From DSXH01 sp020724325 (GTDB lineage: Bacteria; Bacteroidota; Ignavibacteria; Ignavibacteriales; Melioribacteraceae): 64,000 nucleotides of DNA. The notes beneath the pieces were generated by a model, which saw nothing but the letters and a program-made list of their open reading frames with translations, did not search any database and had not been told where the DNA came from. Positions 26,219 to 35,219 of this stretch are shown one piece after another; the first letter of the stretch is position 1; each line of letters opens with the position of its first letter. The stretch spans positions 1 to 64,000 of the forward strand of contig JBFLYW010000011.1 of NCBI GenBank assembly GCA_040756515.1, read 5' to 3'. A program made the translations under genes and the position numbers.

Positions 26219-27028
26219 ATGAAATTACCCAGACTAAAACAGAGCCGTCGACTTTCATATTCCGAATATCTAATCAACTTTTTTTCTACGATAACCGGTT
26301 TAACCATTTTCAACTGGGAATTTATTAAACAAGCTTTCCTTCCACCTTATGAAATATCTGAAATCAAAAAACACATGGATGAGCTTGGCGTAAAAACATT
26401 TGGTATAGTAAGTATAACAGGTTTAATAATTGGACTTGTACTTGCAATGCAGAGTCAGCCGGTTCTTCAAAGATTTGGCGCAACAGATTTTTTACCCGGA
26501 ATGGTTGCTCTTTCTGTTGTTAGAGAATTAGGACCTGTAATTACAGCTTTAATATTTGCCGGAAGAGTAAGCTCGGGGATTGGTGCCGAGTTAGGTTCCA
26601 TGCGCGTTACAGAACAAATTGATGCAATGGAAGTTTCTGCCGTCAATCCTTTTAAATTCCTTGTTGTAACACGCGTTATTGCTACGACAATGATACTTCC
26701 TATATTATCTGTTTATGTAATTATCATTGCAATTTTTGGCGGTTACATTGCTGTAATTATCACCGAAAATATGAACATCCATTATTATTTAGATTCTGTT
26801 ATAAATGCTGTTCAGTTTGGTGACTTTATTCCCGGTGTAGCAAAAACATTTGTGTTCGGGTACATAGTTGGTTTGGTTGGATGTTATAAAGGATTTACCG
26901 CAGAAGGTGGAACCGAAGGCGTAGGAAGAGCATCAACTACTTCCGTTGTTCTTTCTTCTCTGCTTATACTTATTTTTGATATGATATTAGTAAAAATTTC
27001 TTTGTGGATATGGCCAACTCTAGGATAG
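26219..27028 (+). CDS. MlaE-family ABC transporter permease
   Basis: Membrane subunit of a lipid (phospholipid) ABC transporter of the Mla/TTG2 kind that moves lipids between inner and outer membranes. 269 residues, five or six hydrophobic segments, with the family's conserved core (RELGPVITALIFAGRVSSGI, then GAELGSMRVTEQIDAMEV). It overlaps the next gene, with its stop at 27026-27028. With the ATPase and MlaD genes it forms one operon; no MlaC or MlaA homologue is in the window. Confidence 0.93.
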   Translation: MKLPRLKQSRRLSYSEYLINFFSTITGLTIFNWEFIKQAFLPPYEISEIKKHMDELGVKTFGIVSITGLIIGLVLAMQSQPVLQRFGATDFLPGMVALSVVRELGPVITALIFAGRVSSGIGAELGSMRVTEQIDAMEVSAVNPFKFLVVTRVIATTMILPILSVYVIIIAIFGGYIAVIITENMNIHYYLDSVINAVQFGDFIPGVAKTFVFGYIVGLVGCYKGFTAEGGTEGVGRASTTSVVLSSLLILIFDMILVKISLWIWPTLG

Positions 27029-27762
27029 TTGAAATACATAACGTATCAAAATGTTTTGGAGATTTGATTGTTCTCCATAATATTTCGCTCGAAGTCAATC
27101 GCGCAGAAAATCTTGTTGTCTTCGGTAGAAGCGGTCAGGGTAAAAGCGTTCTGCTAAAATGTATTATTGGATTGATGCGTCCCGATACCGGAAAAATTTT
27201 TATCAATGGTCAAAATATTTTGAATCTTTCTCTAAATGAATTAAATCGGCTTAGAAAAAATATCGGTTTCCTCTTCCAGGGCTCGGCTCTTTATGATTCG
27301 ATGTCTGTTAGAGAAAATCTTTCTTTTCCGTTAAAAAGAAATTTTCCGGATATGACTCAAACCGACATTACAAATAAAGTTATATCAACACTTGAGCTCG
27401 TTGGATTAGAAGAAGCAATCGATAAAATGCCTTCAGAACTTTCAGGAGGAATGAAAAAAAGAATTGCACTTGCCCGCTCTATTATAACAGACCCGGAATT
27501 AATGCTCTACGACGAACCCACAACCGGACTTGACCCTATAACAACAAAAGAAATAAGCGATTTAATCATTAATTTGCAGAAAAAACTGAACATGACTTCA
27601 ATTGCAGTAACACACGATTTAATCTGTGCAGAAATAATTGCAGACCGTGCAATATTCCTTAAGGATGCTAAAATAGCTTTTGAAGGAAAAATTCCCGAAT
27701 TAACGAGTTCAAGCGATCCATTCTTAAAAAATTTTTTTAGTAACGAAATAATAAGAGTTTGA
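27010..27762 (+). CDS. MlaF-family ABC transporter ATP-binding protein
   Basis: The energising subunit of the lipid transporter. The Walker A motif reads GRSGQGKS, the ABC signature LSGGMKKRIALAR, and Walker B LMLYDEPTTGLDP. The ATG at 27010 lies inside the permease gene; GTG at 27004 is a possible alternative. About 250 residues, typical. Translation is coupled to mlaE by the overlap. Confidence 0.93.
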   Translation: MANSRIVEIHNVSKCFGDLIVLHNISLEVNRAENLVVFGRSGQGKSVLLKCIIGLMRPDTGKIFINGQNILNLSLNELNRLRKNIGFLFQGSALYDSMSVRENLSFPLKRNFPDMTQTDITNKVISTLELVGLEEAIDKMPSELSGGMKKRIALARSIITDPELMLYDEPTTGLDPITTKEISDLIINLQKKLNMTSIAVTHDLICAEIIADRAIFLKDAKIAFEGKIPELTSSSDPFLKNFFSNEIIRV

Positions 27763-27771
27763 GAGGAAAAA

Positions 27772-28812
27772 ATGTTAAAACAATTAGAAGGTGCACGCCT
27801 TGGAATATTTATTTTTGTTGGGACCGTGTTATTGGTAATTTCAATTTTTCTGCTGGGAAGTAAAGAGAAACTATTTACCAGCACAATTGAGGTAAAAACA
27901 TTTTTCAATCAGATTGAAGGATTAAAATCCGGAGCGCCGGTTAGATTGAGCGGTTACGATATCGGAAGTGTAAGCGGAATTTCACTTGTTAGCGAAGAAA
28001 CCGGCAATGTTGAAGTTCGTATGAGAATAGATATTTCGCTAAAACATTTCATTCGCCTCGATAGCCAGGCGGCTATTGAAACAGAAGGGCTTGTAGGGAA
28101 AAGAATTGTAACAATTACGCCCGGGTCCCATAATCTTGCAGAAATAGAAGATGGCGGTATTATTAAATCTAAAAGTCCTCTTAATATTGCCGCTGTTATA
28201 GAAGAAACTGAAGCTGTTATTTCCTATCTAAAAGATCTTACAAAAGATCTTTCCGATATTATTGCTAAAACAAATAGGGGAGAAGGTACTTTTGGAAAAC
28301 TTGTTAACGACGACCGTCTTTATAAAGCGGCGGTTAGCATTACTCAAAATGCAGATAAAAATATGAATGCACTTACAGAAAGGTTAAGCGATATTACAGA
28401 TATTATTGTAACTACAAGCAAGAGCATCGGCTCTATTATTGCCAACGTTGATACTGCTGTAATAGATGTAAGAAAACTTGTTGACAGAGTTGAAATGGGT
28501 GAAGGAGCCCTGGGCACTCTAATGACCGATCAGAAAATTGCAGATTCAATCCGGACTATGATCTATAACTTTTCTAAAACTTCTGAGGATGCTAAAATGG
28601 CTACATCAAGTCTTGCCGAGAATATGGAAGCTCTTAAACATAACTGGCTATTTAAAAGTTATTTTGAGCAGCGGGGCTACTGGAACAAAGCCGAGTTCGA
28701 GATTGAAATTGAAAATCGTTTGAAAGAATTAAAAACCCAGAATGATTTGCTTGATAAGAAAATTAAAGACTTTTTAGAGCTTGAAAAGAAACTAGAGAAT
28801 AAAGCAAAGTAA
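27772..28812 (+). CDS. MlaD/MCE-domain substrate-binding protein
   Basis: Periplasmic, inner-membrane-anchored lipid-binding subunit of the Mla-type transporter. One N-terminal membrane helix (about 10-30) is followed by an MCE domain with FFNQIEGLKSGAPVRLSGYD. A long helical region with repeated GEGTFGKLVNDD and GEGALGTLMTD motifs comes next, then a charged coiled-coil end. 346 residues, longer than E. coli MlaD, as is usual in this phylum. It starts 9 bp after the ATPase gene. Confidence 0.92.
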   Translation: MLKQLEGARLGIFIFVGTVLLVISIFLLGSKEKLFTSTIEVKTFFNQIEGLKSGAPVRLSGYDIGSVSGISLVSEETGNVEVRMRIDISLKHFIRLDSQAAIETEGLVGKRIVTITPGSHNLAEIEDGGIIKSKSPLNIAAVIEETEAVISYLKDLTKDLSDIIAKTNRGEGTFGKLVNDDRLYKAAVSITQNADKNMNALTERLSDITDIIVTTSKSIGSIIANVDTAVIDVRKLVDRVEMGEGALGTLMTDQKIADSIRTMIYNFSKTSEDAKMATSSLAENMEALKHNWLFKSYFEQRGYWNKAEFEIEIENRLKELKTQNDLLDKKIKDFLELEKKLENKAK

Positions 28813-28815
28813 ATT

Positions 28816-29373
28816 TTATTTTATAAGCTGGTGGTGAAACTTTTTAATTCGTTTAACATAATTTAGTGTTTCTTCATGCCGCCATTTTGGAACTTCCGGC
28901 GCCACAAGAGAAATATTTTCCCATTCTGTATGATCCAGTTCCTTTGCCTTCGCTTTCTCCTGAGCTTTTAATATTGTTCCTCTGCCGGCATTGTAACTGC
29001 CAAAAGTAAAATTAAATTTTTCTTCTTCAACAATTTCTTTCCATTTATTATATAGCTGCCGGTCATAATAGATTCCCGCGGCAATATTCCACACCGGGTC
29101 GTCTATATTTTTAAATTCAGAATTACCACTTTGAATCTCTGCAAAGGTAGAAGGCATTAACTGCATCAAACCTCTGGCACCAACGGGGCTAACTGCATCC
29201 GGTGTTAAACCGCTTTCGGCAATGCTCTGAGCTTTGAACAGCTTCCAGTCATAACCCGGTCCAAAAAAACGCTTGGAATATTTCTTAAAAGTATCGTCAT
29301 ACTCGGTAAATTTCTTCTGCGCATTCTGGGAGCCAGATAAGAATAAAAAAATAATCAGAAAAAAATATTTCAA
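28816..29373 (-). CDS. lytic transglycosylase (SLT family)
   Basis: Cleaves peptidoglycan glycan strands in the periplasm. A signal peptide (MKYFFLIIFLFLSGSQNAQ) precedes an SLT domain with the catalytic Glu in AESGLTPDAVSPVGARGLMQ, followed by LMPSTFAEI, AAGIYYDRQLY and AYNAGRGTI-like motifs (SYNAGRGTI). 185 residues, so the minimal single-domain form. It overlaps the DUF350 gene by 4 bp. It converges on mlaD, with only 3 bp between the stops. Confidence 0.9.
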   Translation of the reverse strand: MKYFFLIIFLFLSGSQNAQKKFTEYDDTFKKYSKRFFGPGYDWKLFKAQSIAESGLTPDAVSPVGARGLMQLMPSTFAEIQSGNSEFKNIDDPVWNIAAGIYYDRQLYNKWKEIVEEEKFNFTFGSYNAGRGTILKAQEKAKAKELDHTEWENISLVAPEVPKWRHEETLNYVKRIKKFHHQLIK

Positions 29374-29573
29374 TTTAGCGCCCCGGCAATTATTAGAGCT
29401 ATTGCAATAAATAATGCTGCAATAAAAATAGCTACAGCAATATTACCCTTCTTTAACTCTTCTTCAAAATCAATTTTGGGCGATAGTTTATCAAAAATTT
29501 TGTAAGAAATAAACATCAACACAACACCAATTACTGCATATAAAATATTAATTCCGATAATGGTCCATTCCAT
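29370..29573 (-). CDS. DUF350 membrane protein
   Basis: A 67-residue inner-membrane protein with two hydrophobic helices around a charged linker (KLSPKIDFEEELKKGN) and the typical AVAIFIAALFIAIALII end. It matches a single DUF350 unit (YjfL family). Its stop overlaps the start of the lytic transglycosylase gene by 4 bp, so the two are co-translated. Function unknown. Confidence 0.82.
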   Translation of the reverse strand: MEWTIIGINILYAVIGVVLMFISYKIFDKLSPKIDFEEELKKGNIAVAIFIAALFIAIALIIAGALN

Positions 29574-29700
29574 AAATTGTATTCCTCATTTTTTAACGAT
29601 TGAATATAATTATCATTCTTGGGTTATTCAATTTTTGTTTTGGAATAAGTTTTAGTCCATTTTTGTAACTTATTGGTTACGAATTACTAAAAATTATATT

Positions 29701-32478
29701 ATGGCTAAGAATAATAGGACCCTCTCAGAAAATAAAATAATAGTGCGTGGTGCACGTCAGCATAATTTAAAAAACATAACATTAGAGATACCGCGTAATA
29801 AACTTATTGTATTCACCGGGGTTAGCGGAAGCGGCAAGTCATCTTTGGTATTCGATACATTATATGCAGAAGGGCAGCGCAGATATGTAGAAAGTTTATC
29901 ATCTTATGCGCGCCAGTTTCTGGAGCGGATGAACAAGCCCGATGTCGATTTCATTAGTGGTATTTCACCGGCTGTTGCAATAGAACAAAAAGCCGGGGCG
30001 AGAAATCCACGCTCTACGGTTGGTACAAGCACAGAAATTTATGACTACTTACGTCTTCTGTTTGCAAGAATTGGTAAAACATATTGCTTTAGCTGCGGAA
30101 AAGTTGTTAGGAAAGATTCTGTAGCAACAATTTCCGAATGGCTGGAAACTCAAAGCGAAGAAGATAAATTTTATCTCGGCTTTCCTATTCTTTTTCATGA
30201 AGGCAGATCCGCTGAAGAGGAACTTGACCTGTTAAGAAAAAAAGGATTCTTCAGAGTCTTCATTAAAAACCAGCTTTATGATCTTAACACAGAATTCCCA
30301 ATTTCTAATTCGAAAGAAAAAATAATTGTTGTTCTTGATCGTTTCAAAATAAAAAAAGGAAAAGTCCGCGAGTCTCTTGCTGAATCAATAGAAGCTGGAT
30401 TCAAAGAAGGCGAAGGATTACTTACAATAATAAATACCGAGAATAACAACGCACATAACTTTACCCGATTCTATGAATGCTGCGGTATCCGCTACGAAGA
30501 ACCCGAACCGAGATTTTTTTCCTTTAATAATCCTTTTGGTGCTTGCCCCGTTTGTCAGGGTTTCGGAAAAACAATGGGTTACGAGATGGATTTAATTGTT
30601 CCAAACGCAAACCTTACATTAGCAGAAGGAGCTATTGCACCGTGGCGGACTGTAAAATACAGCAAGTATATGAGGGATTTAATAAGAAACAACAACGGCA
30701 GAATTCCTCTTGATATTCCATTCAAAGAATTATCAGTCCAGCAAATAAATTATATTAAGGAAGGTTTCAAAGGATTTGCCGGCATTAATGGTTTCTTTGA
30801 ACACCTCGAACAAAAAACTTACAAAATGCATATTAGAATTTTGTTAAGTAAATACAGAGGTTATACTACATGCCATGCTTGCAGAGGTTCTCGTTTAAGG
30901 AGAGAAGCTCTTCAGGTTAAGGTGAACAACAAATCAATTCATGATATTATTCAAATACCGATAGAATACGTTTTTGATTTCTTCCATAACTTAAAACTTA
31001 CGGGGAACGATAAAGTAATTGGACAAAGAATTTATGATGAGATACTAAAACGATTAACTTTCTTGAATGATGTTGGACTTGGATACCTTACATTAGATAG
31101 GTTAAGCAGCACACTTTCTGGCGGCGAAACACAAAGGATTAATCTTGCTACTTCGCTTGGCTCTGCATTAATGAGCACATTATATGTTTTGGATGAACCG
31201 AGTATAGGTTTACATCCCCGCGATAATTCGCGGCTTATTAAAATCCTAAAATCGCTGCGCGATATTGGAAATACTGTAGTTGTTGTTGAGCACGACCCCG
31301 AAATGATGCGAGAAGCCGATATCATTTTTGATATGGGTCCGCGTGCTGGAATTAACGGCGGTGAAATTGTTGCATACGGTACTTTTAATGAAATTACTAA
31401 AAATCAAAATTCTCTTACGGGCAGATATTTATCTGGACAATTGAAAATTCCCATTCCAGAAACGAGAAACAGACGCAAGACAGAATCAATAAAAATTACC
31501 GGGGCAAGAGAAAATAATTTAAAAAACATATCCGTGGAAATTCCTCTTAAAAAATTTGTTGTTATAACAGGCGTTAGTGGTTCTGGCAAAAGCACTCTTG
31601 TTCATGATATTCTTTACGGCGGAATTGTAAAGATGAACGGCGGTAATCCTTCGCGGTTCGGTAAATTCGATTCCATTGAAGGCGCAAGATACATAGACCA
31701 GGTTGAGATTGTTGACCAATCACCAATCGGTAAATCTCCACGCTCTAATCCCATAAGTTATGTTAAAGGTTACGAGTTGATAAGAGAATTATACGCAGCC
31801 ACACCCTCATCCCGTGCTCATGGTTACAAGCCAGGGTTTTTTTCATTCAATGTTCCCGGAGGAAGATGCGAAACTTGCGAAGGTGAAGGTTATGTTAAAA
31901 TAGAAATGCAGTTTCTTGCTGACCTCTATCTTGAATGCGACGATTGCAAAAGTACTCGCTTCAAAAAAGAAGTTCTCGAAATTACTTACAAAAGCAAAAA
32001 CATTGTAGATGTATTGAACATGTCTGTTGAAGAAGCAATTCTATTTTTCGAAAACGTTGAGAGGATACAAAAAATATTAAGAGTACTTGCAGATGTTGGT
32101 TTGGGCTATATTAAACTTGGGCAGCCATCCACTACTTTATCCGGCGGCGAAGCACAACGTGTTAAACTTGCCTCTCATCTTTCTACACAAAAGAAAAATC
32201 AACATACGCTTTTTATATTTGATGAGCCGACTACCGGATTACACTTTGATGATATCAGCAAATTATTAAAGTGCTTCCAAATGTTAATTGCTAATCAGAA
32301 TTCTGTTGTAATTATCGAACATAATTTAGATGTAATAAAATGTGCTGATTATATAATTGATTTAGGTCCTGATGCCGGCGATAAAGGTGGAGAAATTGTT
32401 GCTTCCGGTACTCCTGAAGAATTATCCAGAAATGAAAATTCCTACACCGGTCAGTTTTTGAAAAAGTTATTAAACTAA
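29701..32478 (+). CDS. uvrA: excinuclease ABC subunit A
   Basis: DNA-damage recognition ATPase of nucleotide excision repair. 925 residues with two ABC modules. The Walker A motifs are GVSGSGKSSL near residue 40 and GVSGSGKSTL near 625. Two LSGGE signatures are present. The zinc modules show CPVCQGFGK/CHACRGSR and CETCEGEG/CDDCKSTR. No truncation or frameshift was seen. The gene stands alone on the plus strand. Confidence 0.97.
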   Translation: MAKNNRTLSENKIIVRGARQHNLKNITLEIPRNKLIVFTGVSGSGKSSLVFDTLYAEGQRRYVESLSSYARQFLERMNKPDVDFISGISPAVAIEQKAGARNPRSTVGTSTEIYDYLRLLFARIGKTYCFSCGKVVRKDSVATISEWLETQSEEDKFYLGFPILFHEGRSAEEELDLLRKKGFFRVFIKNQLYDLNTEFPISNSKEKIIVVLDRFKIKKGKVRESLAESIEAGFKEGEGLLTIINTENNNAHNFTRFYECCGIRYEEPEPRFFSFNNPFGACPVCQGFGKTMGYEMDLIVPNANLTLAEGAIAPWRTVKYSKYMRDLIRNNNGRIPLDIPFKELSVQQINYIKEGFKGFAGINGFFEHLEQKTYKMHIRILLSKYRGYTTCHACRGSRLRREALQVKVNNKSIHDIIQIPIEYVFDFFHNLKLTGNDKVIGQRIYDEILKRLTFLNDVGLGYLTLDRLSSTLSGGETQRINLATSLGSALMSTLYVLDEPSIGLHPRDNSRLIKILKSLRDIGNTVVVVEHDPEMMREADIIFDMGPRAGINGGEIVAYGTFNEITKNQNSLTGRYLSGQLKIPIPETRNRRKTESIKITGARENNLKNISVEIPLKKFVVITGVSGSGKSTLVHDILYGGIVKMNGGNPSRFGKFDSIEGARYIDQVEIVDQSPIGKSPRSNPISYVKGYELIRELYAATPSSRAHGYKPGFFSFNVPGGRCETCEGEGYVKIEMQFLADLYLECDDCKSTRFKKEVLEITYKSKNIVDVLNMSVEEAILFFENVERIQKILRVLADVGLGYIKLGQPSTTLSGGEAQRVKLASHLSTQKKNQHTLFIFDEPTTGLHFDDISKLLKCFQMLIANQNSVVIIEHNLDVIKCADYIIDLGPDAGDKGGEIVASGTPEELSRNENSYTGQFLKKLLN

Positions 32479-32535
32479 TTTTTATATTCGAATTGTAAAA
32501 TTTCACTTCAGTTAATATTATCAGCGGAGTTAATT

Positions 32536-34698
32536 ATGATTCGAGTACTCAGAATATCATTCCTCCTTTCTTTCCTATTCCAGAATTATTTACCATTGCA
32601 AGCAGAAGATGGTTATAGGTTATGGCTTCGGTATGATAGAATTTCCGACAAAAATCTTTTGAAAGAATATTCCCTTAAAATTAATTCTGTCTATTTTGAA
32701 GGAAGCTCGCCGACAATTTCAGCAGCCAAAGAAGAGTTAAAAAACGGCTTAACAGGATTATTAGGTTTAGAGATTAAGGAAGCTGGCAGCGTTTTAACGA
32801 ACGGAACAATTATAATTGCAAATTATACCGAATCAAAAATTCTTAAGGAATTAAATATTGCTGCCCGGATGTCACATTTGGAGAAAGAGGGATTTCTAAT
32901 TCTTACTACAACCGTAAAAAACAAAGAATCAATTGTAATAACTGCAAACAGCGATGTTGGTGTACTGTACGGAACATTTCATTTTCTGAAAATGCTTCAG
33001 ACAAATCAACCGATAAGCAAAATTAATTATTCGTCATCTCCTAAAATTAAGCTGCGTTTATTAAATCACTGGGATAATCTTGATCGATTTGTTGAAAGAG
33101 GTTATGCGGGATTTTCAATTTGGGATTGGCACAAATTACCCGGCTATATTTATCCTCAGTACAAAGATTATGCAAGAGCTAACGCATCAATAGGAATTAA
33201 CGGAACTGTTCTTACAAATGTAAACGCAAATGCAAATGTATTAACTCCCTACTATCTTGAAAAAGTTGCTTCGCTTGCAAATGTTTTTAGACCTTATGGA
33301 ATAAAAGTCTATTTAACCGCACGCTTTAGTGCTCCTATAGAGATTGGCGGATTAAAAACTGCAGATCCGCTTGATGCAAATGTTCAGCAATGGTGGAATA
33401 GAAAAGTTGAAGAGATTTACAAACTTATTCCAGACTTTGGCGGGTTTTTAGTAAAAGCAAATTCTGAAGGGCAGCCAGGTCCTCAGAATTACGGACGGTC
33501 GCATTCAGATGGTGCAAATATGTTAGCCGATGCGCTTAAGACATTTGGCGGAGTTGTAATGTGGCGGGCATTCGTTTATAGCGACGAAACTCCGGAAGAT
33601 CGCGCCAAGCAAGCTTATAACGAGTTTAAACCTCTTGATGGAAAGTTTAGAGATAATGTTCTGGTTCAAGTGAAAAATGGTCCGATCGATTTTCAACCTC
33701 GCGAACCATTTCATCCGTTGTTCGGCTCAATGCCACATACTCCTTTGATGATGGAGTTTCAGATTACTCAAGAATATCTTGGTCAGGCAACCAATCTGGT
33801 TTATCTTGCACCAATGTATAAAGAATGTCTTGAGTCCGATACTTACGCTAAAGGTAAAGGATCAACAGTTGCAAAAGTAATTGATGGATCAATTGACAAT
33901 CGCACTTTAACGGGTATTGCCGGTGTTGCAAACACGGGGACCGATCGTAACTGGACCGGGCATTTATTCGGTCAGGCAAACTGGTATGCATTCGGGCGGC
34001 TTGCATGGGATCATCATCTTACATCAGAACAAATTGCGGATGAATGGATTAAGATGACATTTACAAATGATAAGGATGTTGTTGCATCAATTAAGAAACT
34101 AATGCTGCCTTCTCATGAGTATTGCGTTAATTATATGACTCCGTTAGGATTACATCACATAATGGGATGGGATCATCACTACGGACCGGCGCCATGGATT
34201 AAAGACAAACACAGAACCGATTGGACTTCGGTCTATTATCATAGAGCAGATTCAAACGGAATCGGTTTCGATAGAACATTAACAGGAAGTAATGCTGCCA
34301 GTCAGTATGCATCACAAGTAAATGACTACTACTCTTCCCTTGAAACTTGTCCGGATGAATATCTTTTGTGGTTTCATAATGTTCCGTGGAATTATAAAAT
34401 GAAATCCGGAAGAACTCTCTGGGAAGAATTATGTTATAGATATAATTGGGGAGTAAACGGTGTGCGTGATATGATAAAAATTTGGGATTCTCTAAAAAAT
34501 AAAATTGACGTAATAAGATTTAATCATGTAAAGATGTTGTTGGCTATTCAGGAGAAAGAAGCCGTTTGGTGGCGAAATGCTTGTCTTCTCTATTTTCAAA
34601 CATTTTCTAAAATGCCAATACCAAAGGAATACGAGCAGCCGGAGAACTCCTTAGACTATTATATGAGTTTAGAATTTCCTTACGCTCCTGGAATTTGA
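32536..34698 (+). CDS. alpha-glucuronidase, glycoside hydrolase family 67
   Basis: Removes 4-O-methyl-glucuronic acid side groups from xylan oligosaccharides. The 720 residues match GH67 throughout. An N-terminal signal peptide (LSFLLSFLFQ region) suggests export, and a GH67 N-domain follows. The catalytic barrel has the likely acid Glu at about 311 in KANSEGQPGPQNYGR, then MMEFQITQEYLGQ and WDHHLT motifs. The neighbouring TonB receptor and GH13 enzyme elsewhere in the window fit a polysaccharide-degrading lifestyle. No xylanase is adjacent. Confidence 0.92.
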   Translation: MIRVLRISFLLSFLFQNYLPLQAEDGYRLWLRYDRISDKNLLKEYSLKINSVYFEGSSPTISAAKEELKNGLTGLLGLEIKEAGSVLTNGTIIIANYTESKILKELNIAARMSHLEKEGFLILTTTVKNKESIVITANSDVGVLYGTFHFLKMLQTNQPISKINYSSSPKIKLRLLNHWDNLDRFVERGYAGFSIWDWHKLPGYIYPQYKDYARANASIGINGTVLTNVNANANVLTPYYLEKVASLANVFRPYGIKVYLTARFSAPIEIGGLKTADPLDANVQQWWNRKVEEIYKLIPDFGGFLVKANSEGQPGPQNYGRSHSDGANMLADALKTFGGVVMWRAFVYSDETPEDRAKQAYNEFKPLDGKFRDNVLVQVKNGPIDFQPREPFHPLFGSMPHTPLMMEFQITQEYLGQATNLVYLAPMYKECLESDTYAKGKGSTVAKVIDGSIDNRTLTGIAGVANTGTDRNWTGHLFGQANWYAFGRLAWDHHLTSEQIADEWIKMTFTNDKDVVASIKKLMLPSHEYCVNYMTPLGLHHIMGWDHHYGPAPWIKDKHRTDWTSVYYHRADSNGIGFDRTLTGSNAASQYASQVNDYYSSLETCPDEYLLWFHNVPWNYKMKSGRTLWEELCYRYNWGVNGVRDMIKIWDSLKNKIDVIRFNHVKMLLAIQEKEAVWWRNACLLYFQTFSKMPIPKEYEQPENSLDYYMSLEFPYAPGI

Positions 34699-34737
34699 AG
34701 TTAACCCGACAATAAAATATCGTAACTTCTAAAATAT

Positions 34738-35175
34738 ATCGGCTTGTCATTTCTCATCCCGCCTTGCGGGATTCGAAATAACATTTCTCAGTCGCTTCGC
34801 TCCTTCGAAATAACATTTCGAGGCTAATTTATGGGGAGAGTAGAACCTAAACCTTGAAGGTCAGGAGTTGTTATTTATTTGCTTATGACCTTCAAGGTTG
34901 TTGATTCTTCAGTCATACCGACTGTGCCGGTATTCCTTCAGAATGACAGGGTAAAAAGTGTACTGTCATTCTGAACCGAAAGAAGTGAGGTGAAGAATCT
35001 GTTCGTAGTTCCTCAGTCACTTCGTTCCCTCGAAATAACATTTCTCATCCGGCTTTGCGGGATTCGAAATGACTATTCTTCGTCTCCCGACAAGTCGGGA
35101 TCCTTCGGAATGACACTTCTCTTTTGTTTCGCTCATTCGAAATAAAAACCCTGAATTTTTCTGCAGTCTAATATC
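34738..35175 (+). repeat. dispersed modular hairpin repeat, copy B
   Basis: Fills the gap between the alpha-glucuronidase and the TonB receptor genes. It has the same modules as copy A plus extra 5' units: ATCCCGCCTTGCGGGAT hairpin, ACCTTGAAGGTCA and its inverse TGACCTTCAAGGT, ATACCGACTGTGCCGGTAT, TCATTCTGAACCGAA, CCCGACAAGTCGGGA. It is the longest copy in the window. An apparent ORF on the minus strand here is made only of repeat sequence. Confidence 0.88.
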
Positions 35176-35219
35176 CTTAAAATCAAGGAGCTTCCCCGTA
35201 TTACGAGGAAGCAACTTAA

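Noticed and set aside
35017..35214. 65-residue minus-strand ORF
   Set aside because: It is made of dispersed-repeat copy B sequence, and similar readings appear in other copies.
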